A DNA stretch of 64,000 bases from Monarcha castaneiventris obscurior (lineage: Eukaryota > Chordata > Aves > Passeriformes > Monarchidae): assembly GCA_026261815.1 (NCBI GenBank), contig JAMPIT010000539.1, positions 4,170,501 to 4,234,500 of the forward strand, in the 5' to 3' direction. The notes beneath the pieces were generated by a model that saw only the letters and a program-made list of their open reading frames with translations, did not search any database and was not told where the DNA came from. Below are positions 54,171 to 64,000 of this stretch, one piece after another (position 1 is the first letter of the stretch; every line of letters begins with the position of its first letter). Made by a program: the position numbers and the translations under genes.

Positions 54171-57100
54171 CTCAACACCCACACATCTCTCCTGAGCTCC
54201 CCGTGGGCACCTCTAGAGACAGAGACACAGAGCAACCCCTGTCCCCTTCTCCTCCATCACTGTCCCACGAGTCCTCAAGTTGCTCAGTGGTGCCCGGAGT
54301 TATGTGAGGGCAGAGGAAAGACACAAAGACAATTGGACTCACACATTCACCTTCACAACTCCTTTAGCACTGGATGCCAGCATCAGAACATGGACAAGGC
54401 CACCTCCATGGGGAGTCCCACGCAGACATTTTGGCCACGCTACAGACTTGGGCTTCTTCTCTCACTCCTTTAGAGCAGCATCAAACCACTGCTTGATGAA
54501 GGCCAAGCCCCTGCAGCCCCTGATCACTACAAAAGGGCATTCTCAGCAGTCCCCTCCCCAAGCCCATCTCAGAAGCCTCTTGACCAAACTTTTCCCAGCC
54601 GTCCTTGCCCTCAGCAGCCCAGACCGAGACCCAAACAAGGCTTGTGCACTGTACAAGCCCTGTAACATGTTCTCTCTGCAACCTTTCCCAAAGTTTGCCA
54701 CCTGCTCTGCTGGCACAGCCAGAGCATCTGGCCACCAGGCAAAGTTTCAGCTCTGCTTGCCAGGCACCTTACAGGATATGCTCACACTGAGATGCAGTTT
54801 GAAAAGAACAGATGTTACTCCACTGTTCTGCATTTTGCAGTGTCAGGAACAAGGCTTCTTTACCAACAATCCTCTGAGCTCCTTGCCAAGGTGGTCTCAT
54901 CCCAAACAGCACTCCCCAGCACAAAATCTTGCTCGCAGACAGCCACTGCCACGTGCTGACCCTGCTGCCAGGCAGACAACACGGCAAAAGGAATATATTG
55001 CAAGAGCAGAGTTCCACACACAACTTCAAGACCAAGGAGGAACACAGGTTTCGTCATGGACTGCAATACCACATGACTACTGAGCCCAGACAAGCCTCCA
55101 AACTGCACATCACCTCCCATCCAGGGAAAACTTCCAGGAGCTACACAAACCAGACAGGACCTGGCAGCTGCAGCCAGAAGCACCCATGTCTTTCCACTGC
55201 TCCCTCTTCATCCCCCTTTCCTCTCAGTCAGACTCGCTCCAGGGTCTGAATGATGTGGGTTCAAACTGGCAGCTCTGGCAATTGCAGGACCATTTATTCA
55301 TTCCCCTCACACCCACAGCAGAATCCTGCTGAGGCCAGCAGCACACAGTGCTGGTCACAGCCTGCTCCCTGCCCCCAGCTCCAGGGAGTATCACGGTAGG
55401 AGACCACCAGAGCACTCAGTCCCCCATCCAGCACCACCCAGCTCAGCTCAGTCCTCAGACCCAGCTCTCCTCGAGTTCCCTGGTACCAGGATCCAGCCTG
55501 CCTCCTCCTGCTGATGTGCCCTGTGCTGGCTGCGACCACCTCCCCTCAGTGCCGACCCAGGAGCCACAACGCCCTTGGCTGCCTTTCAAAGCACTGTCAG
55601 TGGCAGCCAATAACCACAGACCACCAGCAGAGGAATCTCTGTCTGGGATCCCACAGGGAGCTGGTAACTCCCACCCCAGTGGCACTGGGAGTCCTAAGGA
55701 GAGAGCAAAGCTGTCCCTGCCCCATCCCTCTGCACTTGGTGCACGGGATAGCAGATACACAGCCTCTCTGTGCTCTGCTCTGAGATTCCACAGGCTCCTC
55801 TGCAGCTCCACAACTTGTTGCACACATGCTCCATGTTCCCATCCCCACCACTTCCCACCATCCTTCCACCCTTCTACTCTTACTGGATCCCTCCAGCTGC
55901 CACCAGTGCAGCATGGACACTTCCACACTGCTCTGTCTGAGGCCACAGTAGCTCCTGTACAGCCAAGAGAGCTTCCTTTCTCCCCTGCCTGCTGCAAAGA
56001 AACAGCTTCTAGAAGGAAGGATACAGGAAGATGGCAGCAAATTGCTTGGGAGGCAGCAGACTCGCTGTGGCTGGGGGGATTTAGGAGCTGTCTGAGCTGA
56101 TGCTGTTTGGGAATTGTTTAGATGGAGCTCTGAGACTTGATGACCTCGACGTCCCTTTCTTATCAGCTGTCCTAAAATACCTCCTCCTTTAACACAAAGG
56201 CCAATATAGACCTGCCAGAGGATTTTGGCAGTCACTGTCTCCTTGCTTTTGCTCACGGACTATATGTGATCCTGATCAAAAGACACCTGGAACAAATCCC
56301 TGTCTGTGTTGGATGTGAGCACCCAGAGCAGACCCCACAGAGAGCCAGGACAGACACAGCCACCACATCTGGAGCCTCAGCACAGTGCTCTGCCGATTCT
56401 CACGCTGCCATCTGAAGCTTTGGCAGGCCCCTGTCCCTGGGCAGCCTGCTCAGTAGCTCCACTCACGGCTCCCGGGTTCTGGCTGCCCTCACCACCCTGC
56501 TCTCAAGCACCTTCCCTCCAGCCCTTTGGGATAAAAGCCTCTACACGGGGTCTGGAAAAGAGACAGCTCTAGATGAAAAGTGCAGGGCAACCCCCTTGGC
56601 ACGGGCTCAACCTTCCTCTCCAACGAGGCTGCTCTAGATGCCCATTGCTGTTGAGTGTGGGCAATTGGAGGCTGTGAGAGGCAGCACCACGCAGACCCTG
56701 CCAAGATGGGCACTGCAGCTCCCATTTCCTCAGCACAGCGCTGTGCAGGGCCCTCACACCCATGTCCAAGGGCTGCCCTGCACCTTGGCAGCTTCTGCTT
56801 GTGCTCTGGAGGTTGAGAGCTGCATGTTTGCAGGTGTCCAACCAAACTCCACATCCCGACTGCACACGTAACCATGGCAACTGCACATGCGAGTGGCAAA
56901 GCCTCGAGCCCGGCTAACTGCAAATGCAAATGAAGCAAACACATGCACAGTGCTAAAAGTGTGACCTCTAAATGTCAGCCTTTAACCGTTTTGCAGACAC
57001 CAGCTCTGGTGGCGGCTGCCTGCAGCCTGCAGAGCAGGAAGAGGTCTGGTTCCAGCGGGGACCTCTGGGTGCCCAGCCCTGCACCCGATGTTGGCATGGG

Positions 57101-57701
57101 TGCTTGGGTGCACCCCTGGCACAGGCATTTCCCAGAGCTGAGTGACTCCTGCCTTGGTAACCAGCAGCTCCCTCTCTGAGGACACATCCACTCCTCACCC
57201 AGCTGGCAGATGCTCCCAAGTCCACAGAGCACCCTGGTTTGCAGAGGAAGGAAGGTCCCACTGGGCTGACACAAAGCAGGGGCTCATGGGGAGCTTGCCC
57301 TGCCATCAGCTGGGGCCGAGCCAGCAGCAGCATCAGATGAGGTGCTCTCAAAGTGGAAGGAAAATCCCAGCCTTTCAGGGATGTCATGTCAGAGCCACCT
57401 CCCTGAGGGAGGTCTGTGGCCTTGGAAAAGGCTGCCAGTAGAGGCAGAAGGAGGTGTCACCATTTGGGAGAGTGTGGTCCAGGAACTGACTGGCTGGACA
57501 AAGGCCTCAGGACCCTCACCATTTCTATCCCTTGCCGCTGACAGCACTGGCTGCAGACAGACCCCAGCACTGACCATCACCCACCACGCCTGTCCTGCTC
57601 CATGGCTTCGAGCATGGTGGAGTCAAGCTCAGGTGAACAGCTCCAGCCACAGCGCGCATCGCTGGGGCCACCAGCAACACCTGCACCCACCACCCCACTC
57701 A

Positions 57702-57732
57702 GGGATGGATGGATTGATGGATGAATGGATAT
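57702..57732 (+). repeat. short (GGAT)n-like microsatellite
   Basis: Imperfect GGAT/TGAT/GAAT steps over about 30 bases. Confidence 0.6.
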
Positions 57733-58163
57733 CTGGCCCGCTGCTGCGCTCAGGGATGAGCACAGCCAGCTGTCTGACAGCAAGCCTGCCTCCAACTCGG
57801 TTCCTGGCCCGAGAGAGAAATAGGGAATGTCCTTTCACTCCAGGAGCCCAATGGCTAATGTCATTCCTAATGCTATGCCAAATAAACTGAGCCAAGGGGA
57901 TCTCCTGCCTGCCCTTGACCCAGGGATGCTCACACCAGCAGCCTCATGCCTGTCAGCACCAGGAACATCCTTGCACCCCAAATAACCCACCTCCCAGGAC
58001 CTACACCAGTACCCCCAGTACGTACACCACACCACAGACATCCCACAGCCCCGGGGAGGATCCCAATCCCTGGAGTGAGAGCGCTCCAGCCCGGAGAGCC
58101 CTTGCTGCCCGCTCTGTGCTGGGTCTGACGGGCCGGGCCGAGCGGGACAGGGCAGCCCGGCGG

Positions 58164-58357
58164 CGGCGGGGCGGGGGCCGGGATGCGGGGCGGGGGCCGG
58201 GATGCGGGGCGGGGGCCGGGATGCGGGGCGGGGGCCGGGATGCGGGGCAGGGGCCGGGATGCGGGGCGGGGGCCGGGATGCGGGGCGGGGGCCGGGATGC
58301 GGGGCGGGGGCCGGGATGCGGGGCGGGGCCGGGATGCGGGGCGGGGGCCGGGATGCG
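58164..58357. repeat. 19-bp G-rich minisatellite, about 10 copies
   Basis: GATGCGG recurs at 58,182, 58,201, 58,220, 58,239, 58,258, 58,277, 58,296, 58,315, 58,333 and 58,352. The unit is GATGCGGGGCGGGGGCCGG, and one copy is a base shorter. The runs of G on + could form G-quadruplexes. Confidence 0.95.
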
Positions 58358-58399
58358 GGCCGCGCAGCTGAGGCGGGCGCACAATCCCCCTTTCAGCAC

Positions 58400-58413
58400 G
58401 TCGCCATGGCAAC
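58400..58413. promoter_or_regulatory. palindromic RFX X-box
   Basis: GTCGCCATGGCAAC fits the consensus GTNRCC-N2-RGYAAC on both halves. It lies inside the CpG island. Confidence 0.6.
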
Positions 58414-58719
58414 CCGCCGGCTCGCCGCGGCCGCTCATCCGGCCCCGTTAACCCTCGCCGTTACCCGCCGCCGCCGCGCTCGGCCCCACCCGTTAACCCC
58501 CGCCCCGCCGCGCTCCGCTCCGACGCCCGACTCCGGGACCGCGACCCGAACCGGGACCACCCCCCCCAGCCCCGAGAGCCCCACGGCCGGCGCGGCGGCC
58601 ACCCGCAGCCCCGCGCCGTGGGGCCGGTCCGGTGCCGCCCGGCCGCCCTCCCCATCAGGAGCGGCCGCGGGCCGGGCCGTGCCGGTCCGTGCGGGGCGGG
58701 GCGGGGCGGGCGCACTCAC

Positions 58720-58870
58720 CGTCGGGGGCGGCGGCGCGGCTGGGCCATGCCGGTGGCGGCGGCGGCTGCCCCGCGCTCCGCTCAGTCCGGCCCGACCCCG
58801 CACCGGGAGCGCGCGGCGCGTGCACGGCGGAGGCGGGCTGGGGAGGGGCCGTGCCGCGGCACCCCTTCGC
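58720..58870 (-). other. NLGN3: candidate NLGN3 non-coding exon 1
   Basis: On the - strand CCCGACG|gtgagt gives a consensus donor with its exon edge at 58,720 in the CpG island. The upstream limit is a guess. Joined to 40,665 it would place a short upstream ATG (58,746-58,748) ahead of the NLGN3 start. Confidence 0.4.
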
Positions 58871-60165
58871 TGCCGGCACCGGCACCGGGACCGCCCTGAT
58901 CGGACATCCCACGGCCCCGCCGCTGCTCCGGCCGGGCCCGGTACCGCACGCCCCGGCGGCACCTGCACCGCCCCGGTCGCTGCGCCCAGGGGATGCCGCA
59001 GCCGCCGAGCGCCGCGCAGTCCGGTACCGCGCCCTCCGGGTACCGGCACCGGCCGCACCTGCACCCCGGGATCCCCCAGGCCCCCCGAGCCTGCCCTGCT
59101 CACGGCGCCGGCACTGCCCTGCTATCGGCCCTGGGCGGAGCGGGGTCACCCCCACCTTCCCGGCCGGGACACCTGCACATCCTGAGGCACCCCGCACCAC
59201 CCCAGTAAACGACTTCATCTGTGGGAGCATCCCGGCACGGCGCCGGCCATCCTGCGCTGCCCTGTGCGTACAGAATCCTGCCCCACTGCAGCCCGTGTCT
59301 CCCCGGTGACTCTGCATGGGTCCCTTTCCACCTTGGCATAGCCCTGGGCCGTGCTGCCCCGGCACACCCCACAGCAGCTGGGGCACCCTTCAGCCCCGGC
59401 ATATTCCCCCACGGCCAGGGGAGCAGTCCCCGCCTCTCGTACTGCTCCGCAGTGCCCAGCAGCTCTAGGGAGGATTCAGCAGGTACTCAGTATGGGGTGC
59501 CCCATCCCAGCCTCAGCCTTGGCACCCGGCCCAGCCCAGCCCTGCACGCACCGGGCTGCAGCTCAGCAGCCACAGCCCCGTAGGCTCCCAGCAGCACCGT
59601 GCAGCAAGGCCCAGCACCTCTGTCATTCCCCTGCCCAGCATGGGGGTATTTTCCCCTCCCACTCATGGCCTCCTGGCAGGAGCCGCCGCTCCTACAGCCT
59701 GCTGCTGCCCATAGCAATGTTTCAGTCTTGCCTGATGGGATTACAGAAATCATTTGAAACAGGGCATGGATTTGGGTCTTGATGGATGTATCTGATTGCT
59801 GCCTCCCTCTGCCATTGCCAAGGTAGCATCAGCTGTGATGCCTCCACAGAGCAGACACCGTTTCCTGTTCAAGATGTTTGCATGGCAGCGTCTGAAGGGC
59901 AGTGATTTATTTCGAGTCTTCCACACACCCCTGGCACCTGCACTGAATCTGTGAATGTTCAGTGGCAGGGAGATCCCTGCACCCCAGTGTGGGTTGGGCT
60001 TCACCTGCTCCAGTGACTTCCAGCTGCTGCTGCAGAGCAGGTCAGAGCTTTCCTGCTTCTCCTGCCCTGCTACCTCTCCCAGGGACTGCTTATGGGTGGT
60101 CAGCAGCTGGACTGATTTTGTTGCTAGCCTGTTATACACGGGGTGTATATAGGGTATACCAATAT

Positions 60166-60220
60166 AGCTCACCCTATTTTTATATATAGTTATATATATA
60201 AAATATATATAGGGTAAGCT
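60166..60220. repeat. AT-rich palindrome
   Basis: The outer arms AGCTCACCCTAT and ATAGGGTAAGCT are inverted repeats with one mismatch, around an almost pure TA core. Hairpin or cruciform formation is plausible. Confidence 0.8.
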
Positions 60221-61815
60221 GCAAGATGCCACCCACTATGCGGTTGAGCAGGAACATGGACCAGCACTGCCTGGGATGGATGCACAACCCTACCCTGTGC
60301 CCATCAGGGTTCACTGGCTTCGAGAAGCATCTTGAAGGGGGCCCTGAACTGATGCTGAGCTGCCCTGCGACTGGCAGGGCTTCAGGCATAGCTCCCTGGG
60401 TCCCGCTGCCCAACAAAACCAGTCCAGGATGGGGTCATGATGCATGACTGAAGTGGTGCCTTGTGGTCCACTCCCCACCACGAGCACTGCAGGAGAGCTG
60501 GGTACTCACACAGCTGCTCCACACCCAGCTTCAGCTGCTTGACTGAGCAGTGATCGATTTTCTTGCACAACACCAGTTCTGACAGGGCCTGACAAGCCAC
60601 CTTTTCCCGGGCTATGGTCCATGGGGACCCTCTAGGCCAGGCTGCTGGGTGGGGTGGATGTGTAGGGCACAGCCTGCTTCAGCCCATCCATCCACCCCAA
60701 GGCATCAAGATTTGTTGCAGCCTCGGGCTTCTCCTCAGATGCTGGGCACAGCCCGTGTGGCATCGCCTTCAGGGAGCCCAGCATCAAACAGGCACGCCCC
60801 CACACCACCCCCTCCCCGGACTGGTGGCCGCAGCAGGGCAGCTGTGTGCATTACTCAATGGGCAGTGTGTATTAAAATGCCCCCGGTTGCCTCTGGCTCT
60901 GTCATAAGCAGCGTTTAGCCACGACTCGGAGAAGGAGCAGAAGGGCTGGAAGCTGTCAGACCTGCTTAGAACGGCCGCGGCTCAGCGCTAATGTGCAGCA
61001 CAGCAGCTGCAAGGCACGCAGCCAGGCCAGGCAGAGCACAGCTCCCCAGACAGCCCTGTGCTGTGACCACGTCTTGCACCGCTCCCCACGTCCCCCAAAA
61101 ACCTCCTGTACCCACCAGACACCTCTGGGCAGCCACCGAGGGATGTGTGGGATCTTGAACACAGTGGCAGCCTTGCGTCTGTCACCACAACAGAGCTCTG
61201 GAGTGCTGCTCATCCCACACAGACCTAGCCTGCCAAGCAGCTCACACAGCTGGGGGAAGCCTTTTGCCAGAGGAAGCGCAGGGCCCTGTTGCTGGGCCAT
61301 GCAATAAAGGGTCCCATGGCAGCAGGCGCCCGGCCGCAGGAAGGGACCAGTCACCCCCTTTTTCCCAGGAAGGCAGGGTGGTTCCTGGGGTGCTTTCACC
61401 AGATCCCCCAGCAGGGCACACAGCAGGAGGCCAGCACCCGATTCGCTGTTCTCTCACTGCAGCGCTCCCGTCTCGGCACAGCGGCCGTGCCAGGGCCACC
61501 CCACCGCAGCCCCGTCCGGCCACCCCGGCCGTGCTGCCTCCTGCCCCGGCTCCGGCTGCTGCAGAGCCGCCCCCTCCCACCGCCGGCGCGGCAGCGATGC
61601 AGAAGGAGCATCCAAGATGCCGCTTGGCGCAGGCTCAGCTGCCTCGCAGGGCCGGCAGAGGAGGGGGCTGTCGGCCATGACCGCACACACCAGGAAGAGG
61701 GGCATGGTGTGGGCAGAGACAGTGGCCAGTGTCGCCGGGCAGTGGCCCCTCCCGGTCCGCACCCCCGGCAGGATGAGGGGAACAGAGTCCTCCTGCCGCA
61801 GCCACGCGTCCCCCC

Positions 61816-62070
61816 GAGCAGGGGCCGCCGGACACAGCCTTGGCCAGGAGCAGGGCTTCCACATCTGGGGCCGCCGGACACAGCCCTGGCCAGGAGCAGG
61901 GCTTCCACATCTGGGGCCGCCGGACACAGCCCTGGCCAGGAGCAGGGCTTCCACCTCTGGGGCCGCCGGACACAGCTCTGGCCAGGAGCAGGGATTCCAC
62001 CTCTGGGGCCATCGAGCACAGCCCTGGCCAGGAGCAGGGACTCCACCTCTGGGGCCACCGGGCACGGCTG
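61816..62070. repeat. 46-bp minisatellite, about 5.5 copies
   Basis: CCAGGAGCAGGG recurs at 61,844, 61,890, 61,936, 61,982 and 62,028, exactly 46 bases apart, with gradual divergence toward the 3' end. Confidence 0.95.
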
Positions 62071-63319
62071 CCGGCAAGCACAGCCCCTGGCACAGAGCAC
62101 GCTGGGGGCAGGAAGAGAGGAGGAATGCAACAGCCAGCTCAGGGCTGTGCCCCAGCCTGATCCTCATGGAAAAGGGACAAGGAGAGATGCAGAGGAATCA
62201 GCCAGCTGCAGTGATCTGTCCTCACGAACAACTGAGTCCCCGCTCTCAGGCCTGGCCAGCGGCACGTGGCACGAGCCTGGCAGAGGTGCAAGGTGTTTGG
62301 GGACAATCAGGGCAGAGGAGGGTGTAGTGCCAGCAAGCCCCACAGCTGCCTCAGAGAGCAGCTCCACCTCTGCTCCCAAGAAGGAAGCAGCTCAGCTCCA
62401 GTTCTTGGGACAGCAGACAGAGGCCCATGAATGAGGACAAGGGGCACTGCCCTGGGGCCCTGCCATCCCTCACAGATCCCTGAACTTGCCTTCATGCCAT
62501 GGCCCACCCTCCAGAACTGTTTATTTGTCCTCAGATGAAGATCAGGTGCAGCTCATTGCTGAGTCCTTGTGGCCTCACCCTATCCCACACAGATAGGACA
62601 GAAGGAAGACGCTGGTCAAGAAAAGCTACCACAGGGACCACAGGTCGAACTCCTGAGGAAGAACCTGAGAGAAGAATGGTGCTTGTGGCTTCCAGGTTCA
62701 ACAGACAGCAGGAGCAGCAAGCACCAAGACCACACCTCATGTCAGCAGGCTGCATGAACCAGGGCAGGAATTCAGAATGCACATTACCCTTGCAGAGAAA
62801 GCACCATGGCAGTCAGGAAGGAGCTAACAGAGGCAGCTTGCTTATCAGCCAAACTGTGCTGTGATGAGAAGCAAGAAGCAGCACTGTGAGTGCACTCAGT
62901 CTGCAGCTCCTCCTAGACTGCAGAGGGAAGGAGCTTGAGCATCTCTGTAACTGCTGTGGTGGGGAAAGCTGGGCCTGTTAGAGCTCAAAGTTACCCTGCA
63001 ACAGAAGTCCCTCATTGCTTTATACCGTGTCCTGGTGGAACATGCAACGGGACTACCAGTAAAACTCTTAATCAACATATAAATCCTACAAAGCTTGCAC
63101 AAACCTCTGCCAGTATGTGAACACCAGCTTATGAAATAAACAGGGAAGAAGAGCTTTCCTTCCCAAACAAAATTGTTTAGCCTTCACAAAAGCTGAAAAT
63201 ACAGACATTAGTTCCATTGAGGAAGAGATGAGGACCATGTGTGGAGGGTGCTGCTGGGCTGTACTGGGAGGAATGCTGAGGAGGAAAGGCAGGCTCTGAA
63301 TACACACTCAGTTTGCAAA

Positions 63320-63694
63320 GTAAGCTCTCTGTATTCATCCGAGAATGTCTGCAGTATGGAGTTCATCTGGTATAAATAAAGTACAAAATTTTACAATGTC
63401 TTAATCATTATTTTAACAAAAATACTAAAAACTGAGTAAAAACTGAAACCAAAGTGGGAAGGGAGACTATCAGCCACAAGGGATCTCCATAAACATTTGT
63501 AGAAATTGGATAGTAAAAACACTTTCTCTGTACAATAAAATGCTCCTCCTGGCATCTCCCTGTGAGACAGACAGCAGCAGCACTGGGGGCACAAGGACAG
63601 AGGCTGGGGGCTGCCCAGAGTGTGGGTCAGGCTGAAGAGGCTGTATCCATCCACAGTGATGTCTCCCTCCTGAATCAGGCTGAAGTGCCACAGG
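63320..63694 (-). other. MED12: MED12 3' UTR (end uncertain)
   Basis: An AU-rich - strand 3' UTR. No canonical AATAAA is seen; weak variants are AATAAT near 63,408 and AATACA near 63,330-63,335. Confidence 0.5.
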
Positions 63695-63738
63695 TCAGTA
63701 GCGTCCAAATGGGTTGTTGTTCTGCTGTGTCTGTGTAT
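63695..63738 (-). CDS. MED12: MED12, terminal coding exon
   Basis: MED12 is a subunit of the Mediator CDK8 kinase module that activates cyclin C-CDK8 in the nucleus. Only its last 44 coding bases are in the window. With a split first codon (xAT) they encode TQTQQNNNPFGRY and a TGA stop at 63,695-63,697. This aligns without gaps to the human C terminus, which ends ..NIFGRY after NTQ. The acceptor is ccctcaacag-like (cctcaacag, minus strand, edge 63,738). The preceding exon lies beyond base 64,000; 63,739-64,000 is intron. The position next to NLGN3, on the same strand, agrees with mammalian synteny. The match is short but the location makes it convincing. Confidence 0.85.
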
Positions 63739-64000
63739 CTGTTGAGGTCAAGACAGAGTTAAACAGTCACAAGGTCTAGTTCAGAAAAGAGATTCCCCTC
63801 CCCACATCACCAGTGCAGTATGAGGAGTGTCACAGGCCATGAGAAGGAAAATAAAACCATTATGGTACTCCCTGTGCTGCAGATCTCCCTGAGCCTTTGG
63901 GCAGCAGCACAGCCAGGATCCCACATTCTTTTAGCAAGAGAGAGATATGTGCCAGTCCTGATCCTGAAGTTTCCAGGGAAAATCTCTTCATCCCTCATGG

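Larger units (their letters stand above)
40666..58719 (-). other. NLGN3 intron 1 (inferred)
   Basis: About 18 kb without recognisable coding exons, if the first exon at 58.7 kb is right. It contains CpG-rich patches at 41.8-42.1, 47.9-48.3 and 51.0-51.6 kb, CR1 copies at 45.6-46.3 and 48.3-48.6 kb, duplication copy 2, an AT-rich block at about 43.55-44.3 kb, and the G-rich minisatellite and X-box at 58.2-58.4 kb. Several long open frames on + (50,952-52,031; 54,280-55,083; 55,348-56,100) lack any known domain. Confidence 0.55.
58120..59130. promoter_or_regulatory. large CpG island between MED12 and NLGN3
   Basis: About 1 kb of very CpG-dense DNA containing the 19-bp minisatellite, an RFX X-box and a - strand splice donor. 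By position (downstream of MED12, upstream of NLGN3) it matches the mammalian NLGN3 promoter island. Confidence 0.7.
59130..63300. other. MED12-NLGN3 intergenic region
   Basis: No recognisable coding exon. It holds an AT palindrome at 60.2 kb, a 46-bp minisatellite at 61.8-62.1 kb and a smaller CpG-rich block at about 61.4-61.8 kb. A long + frame at 61,289-62,434 is explained largely by the minisatellite and GC-rich DNA. Confidence 0.6.

Noticed and set aside
54280..56100. Two long + strand open frames (267 and 250 codons)
   Set aside because: C-rich intron sequence with few stops on +; no domains and no exon signals that fit a gene.
61289..62434. 381-codon open frame on the + strand
   Set aside because: Much of it is the 46-bp minisatellite read through; other frames and the opposite strand are open too.

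Overview
This is vertebrate genomic DNA with spliced genes and long introns. It carries a block syntenic with human Xq13.1, in the order ZMYM3 > | < alpha-connexin < GJB1 < NLGN3 < MED12. Two things point to a bird, probably a songbird or another neoavian. One is a CR1 retroposon whose 3' tail runs into an (ATTCT)n microsatellite. The other is a GJA3-like connexin beside GJB1. Species identity is an inference.

Layout. Bases 1-10,250 hold the 3' part of ZMYM3 on the + strand: twelve coding exons, the stop codon and the 3' UTR. ZMYM3 ends tail-to-tail, about 0.4 kb away, with a one-coding-exon alpha connexin on the - strand (10,808-11,704). GJB1/Cx32 (12,625-13,464, - strand) follows, with a candidate TATA-containing promoter and non-coding first exon near 14.2-14.3 kb. 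A GC-rich intergenic stretch with minisatellites runs from 14.4 to 19 kb. NLGN3 fills most of the rest on the - strand. Its 3' UTR and stop are at 19-20.9 kb, and seven coding exons lie between 20,933 and 40,662, including the two optional 60-nt exons A1 and A2. Splicing them in order gives an uninterrupted 853-residue reading frame. A likely non-coding first exon sits in a CpG island at 58.7-58.9 kb, which makes intron 1 about 18 kb. The last 14 codons of MED12 (- strand) and its 3' UTR are at 63.3-63.74 kb.

The four conserved genes have no common pathway visible here; they are neighbours by ancient linkage. ZMYM3 is a chromatin/corepressor component, the connexins make gap junctions, NLGN3 is a postsynaptic adhesion receptor and MED12 belongs to the Mediator kinase module. 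Non-genic features include one clear CR1, weaker CR1 remnants, a probable solo LTR, four tandem-repeat arrays, several CpG islands, and a 219-bp near-identical duplication in two NLGN3 introns. I found no new protein-coding system. The most interesting signals concern NLGN3 alternative splicing and promoter structure, and the duplicated 219-bp core.
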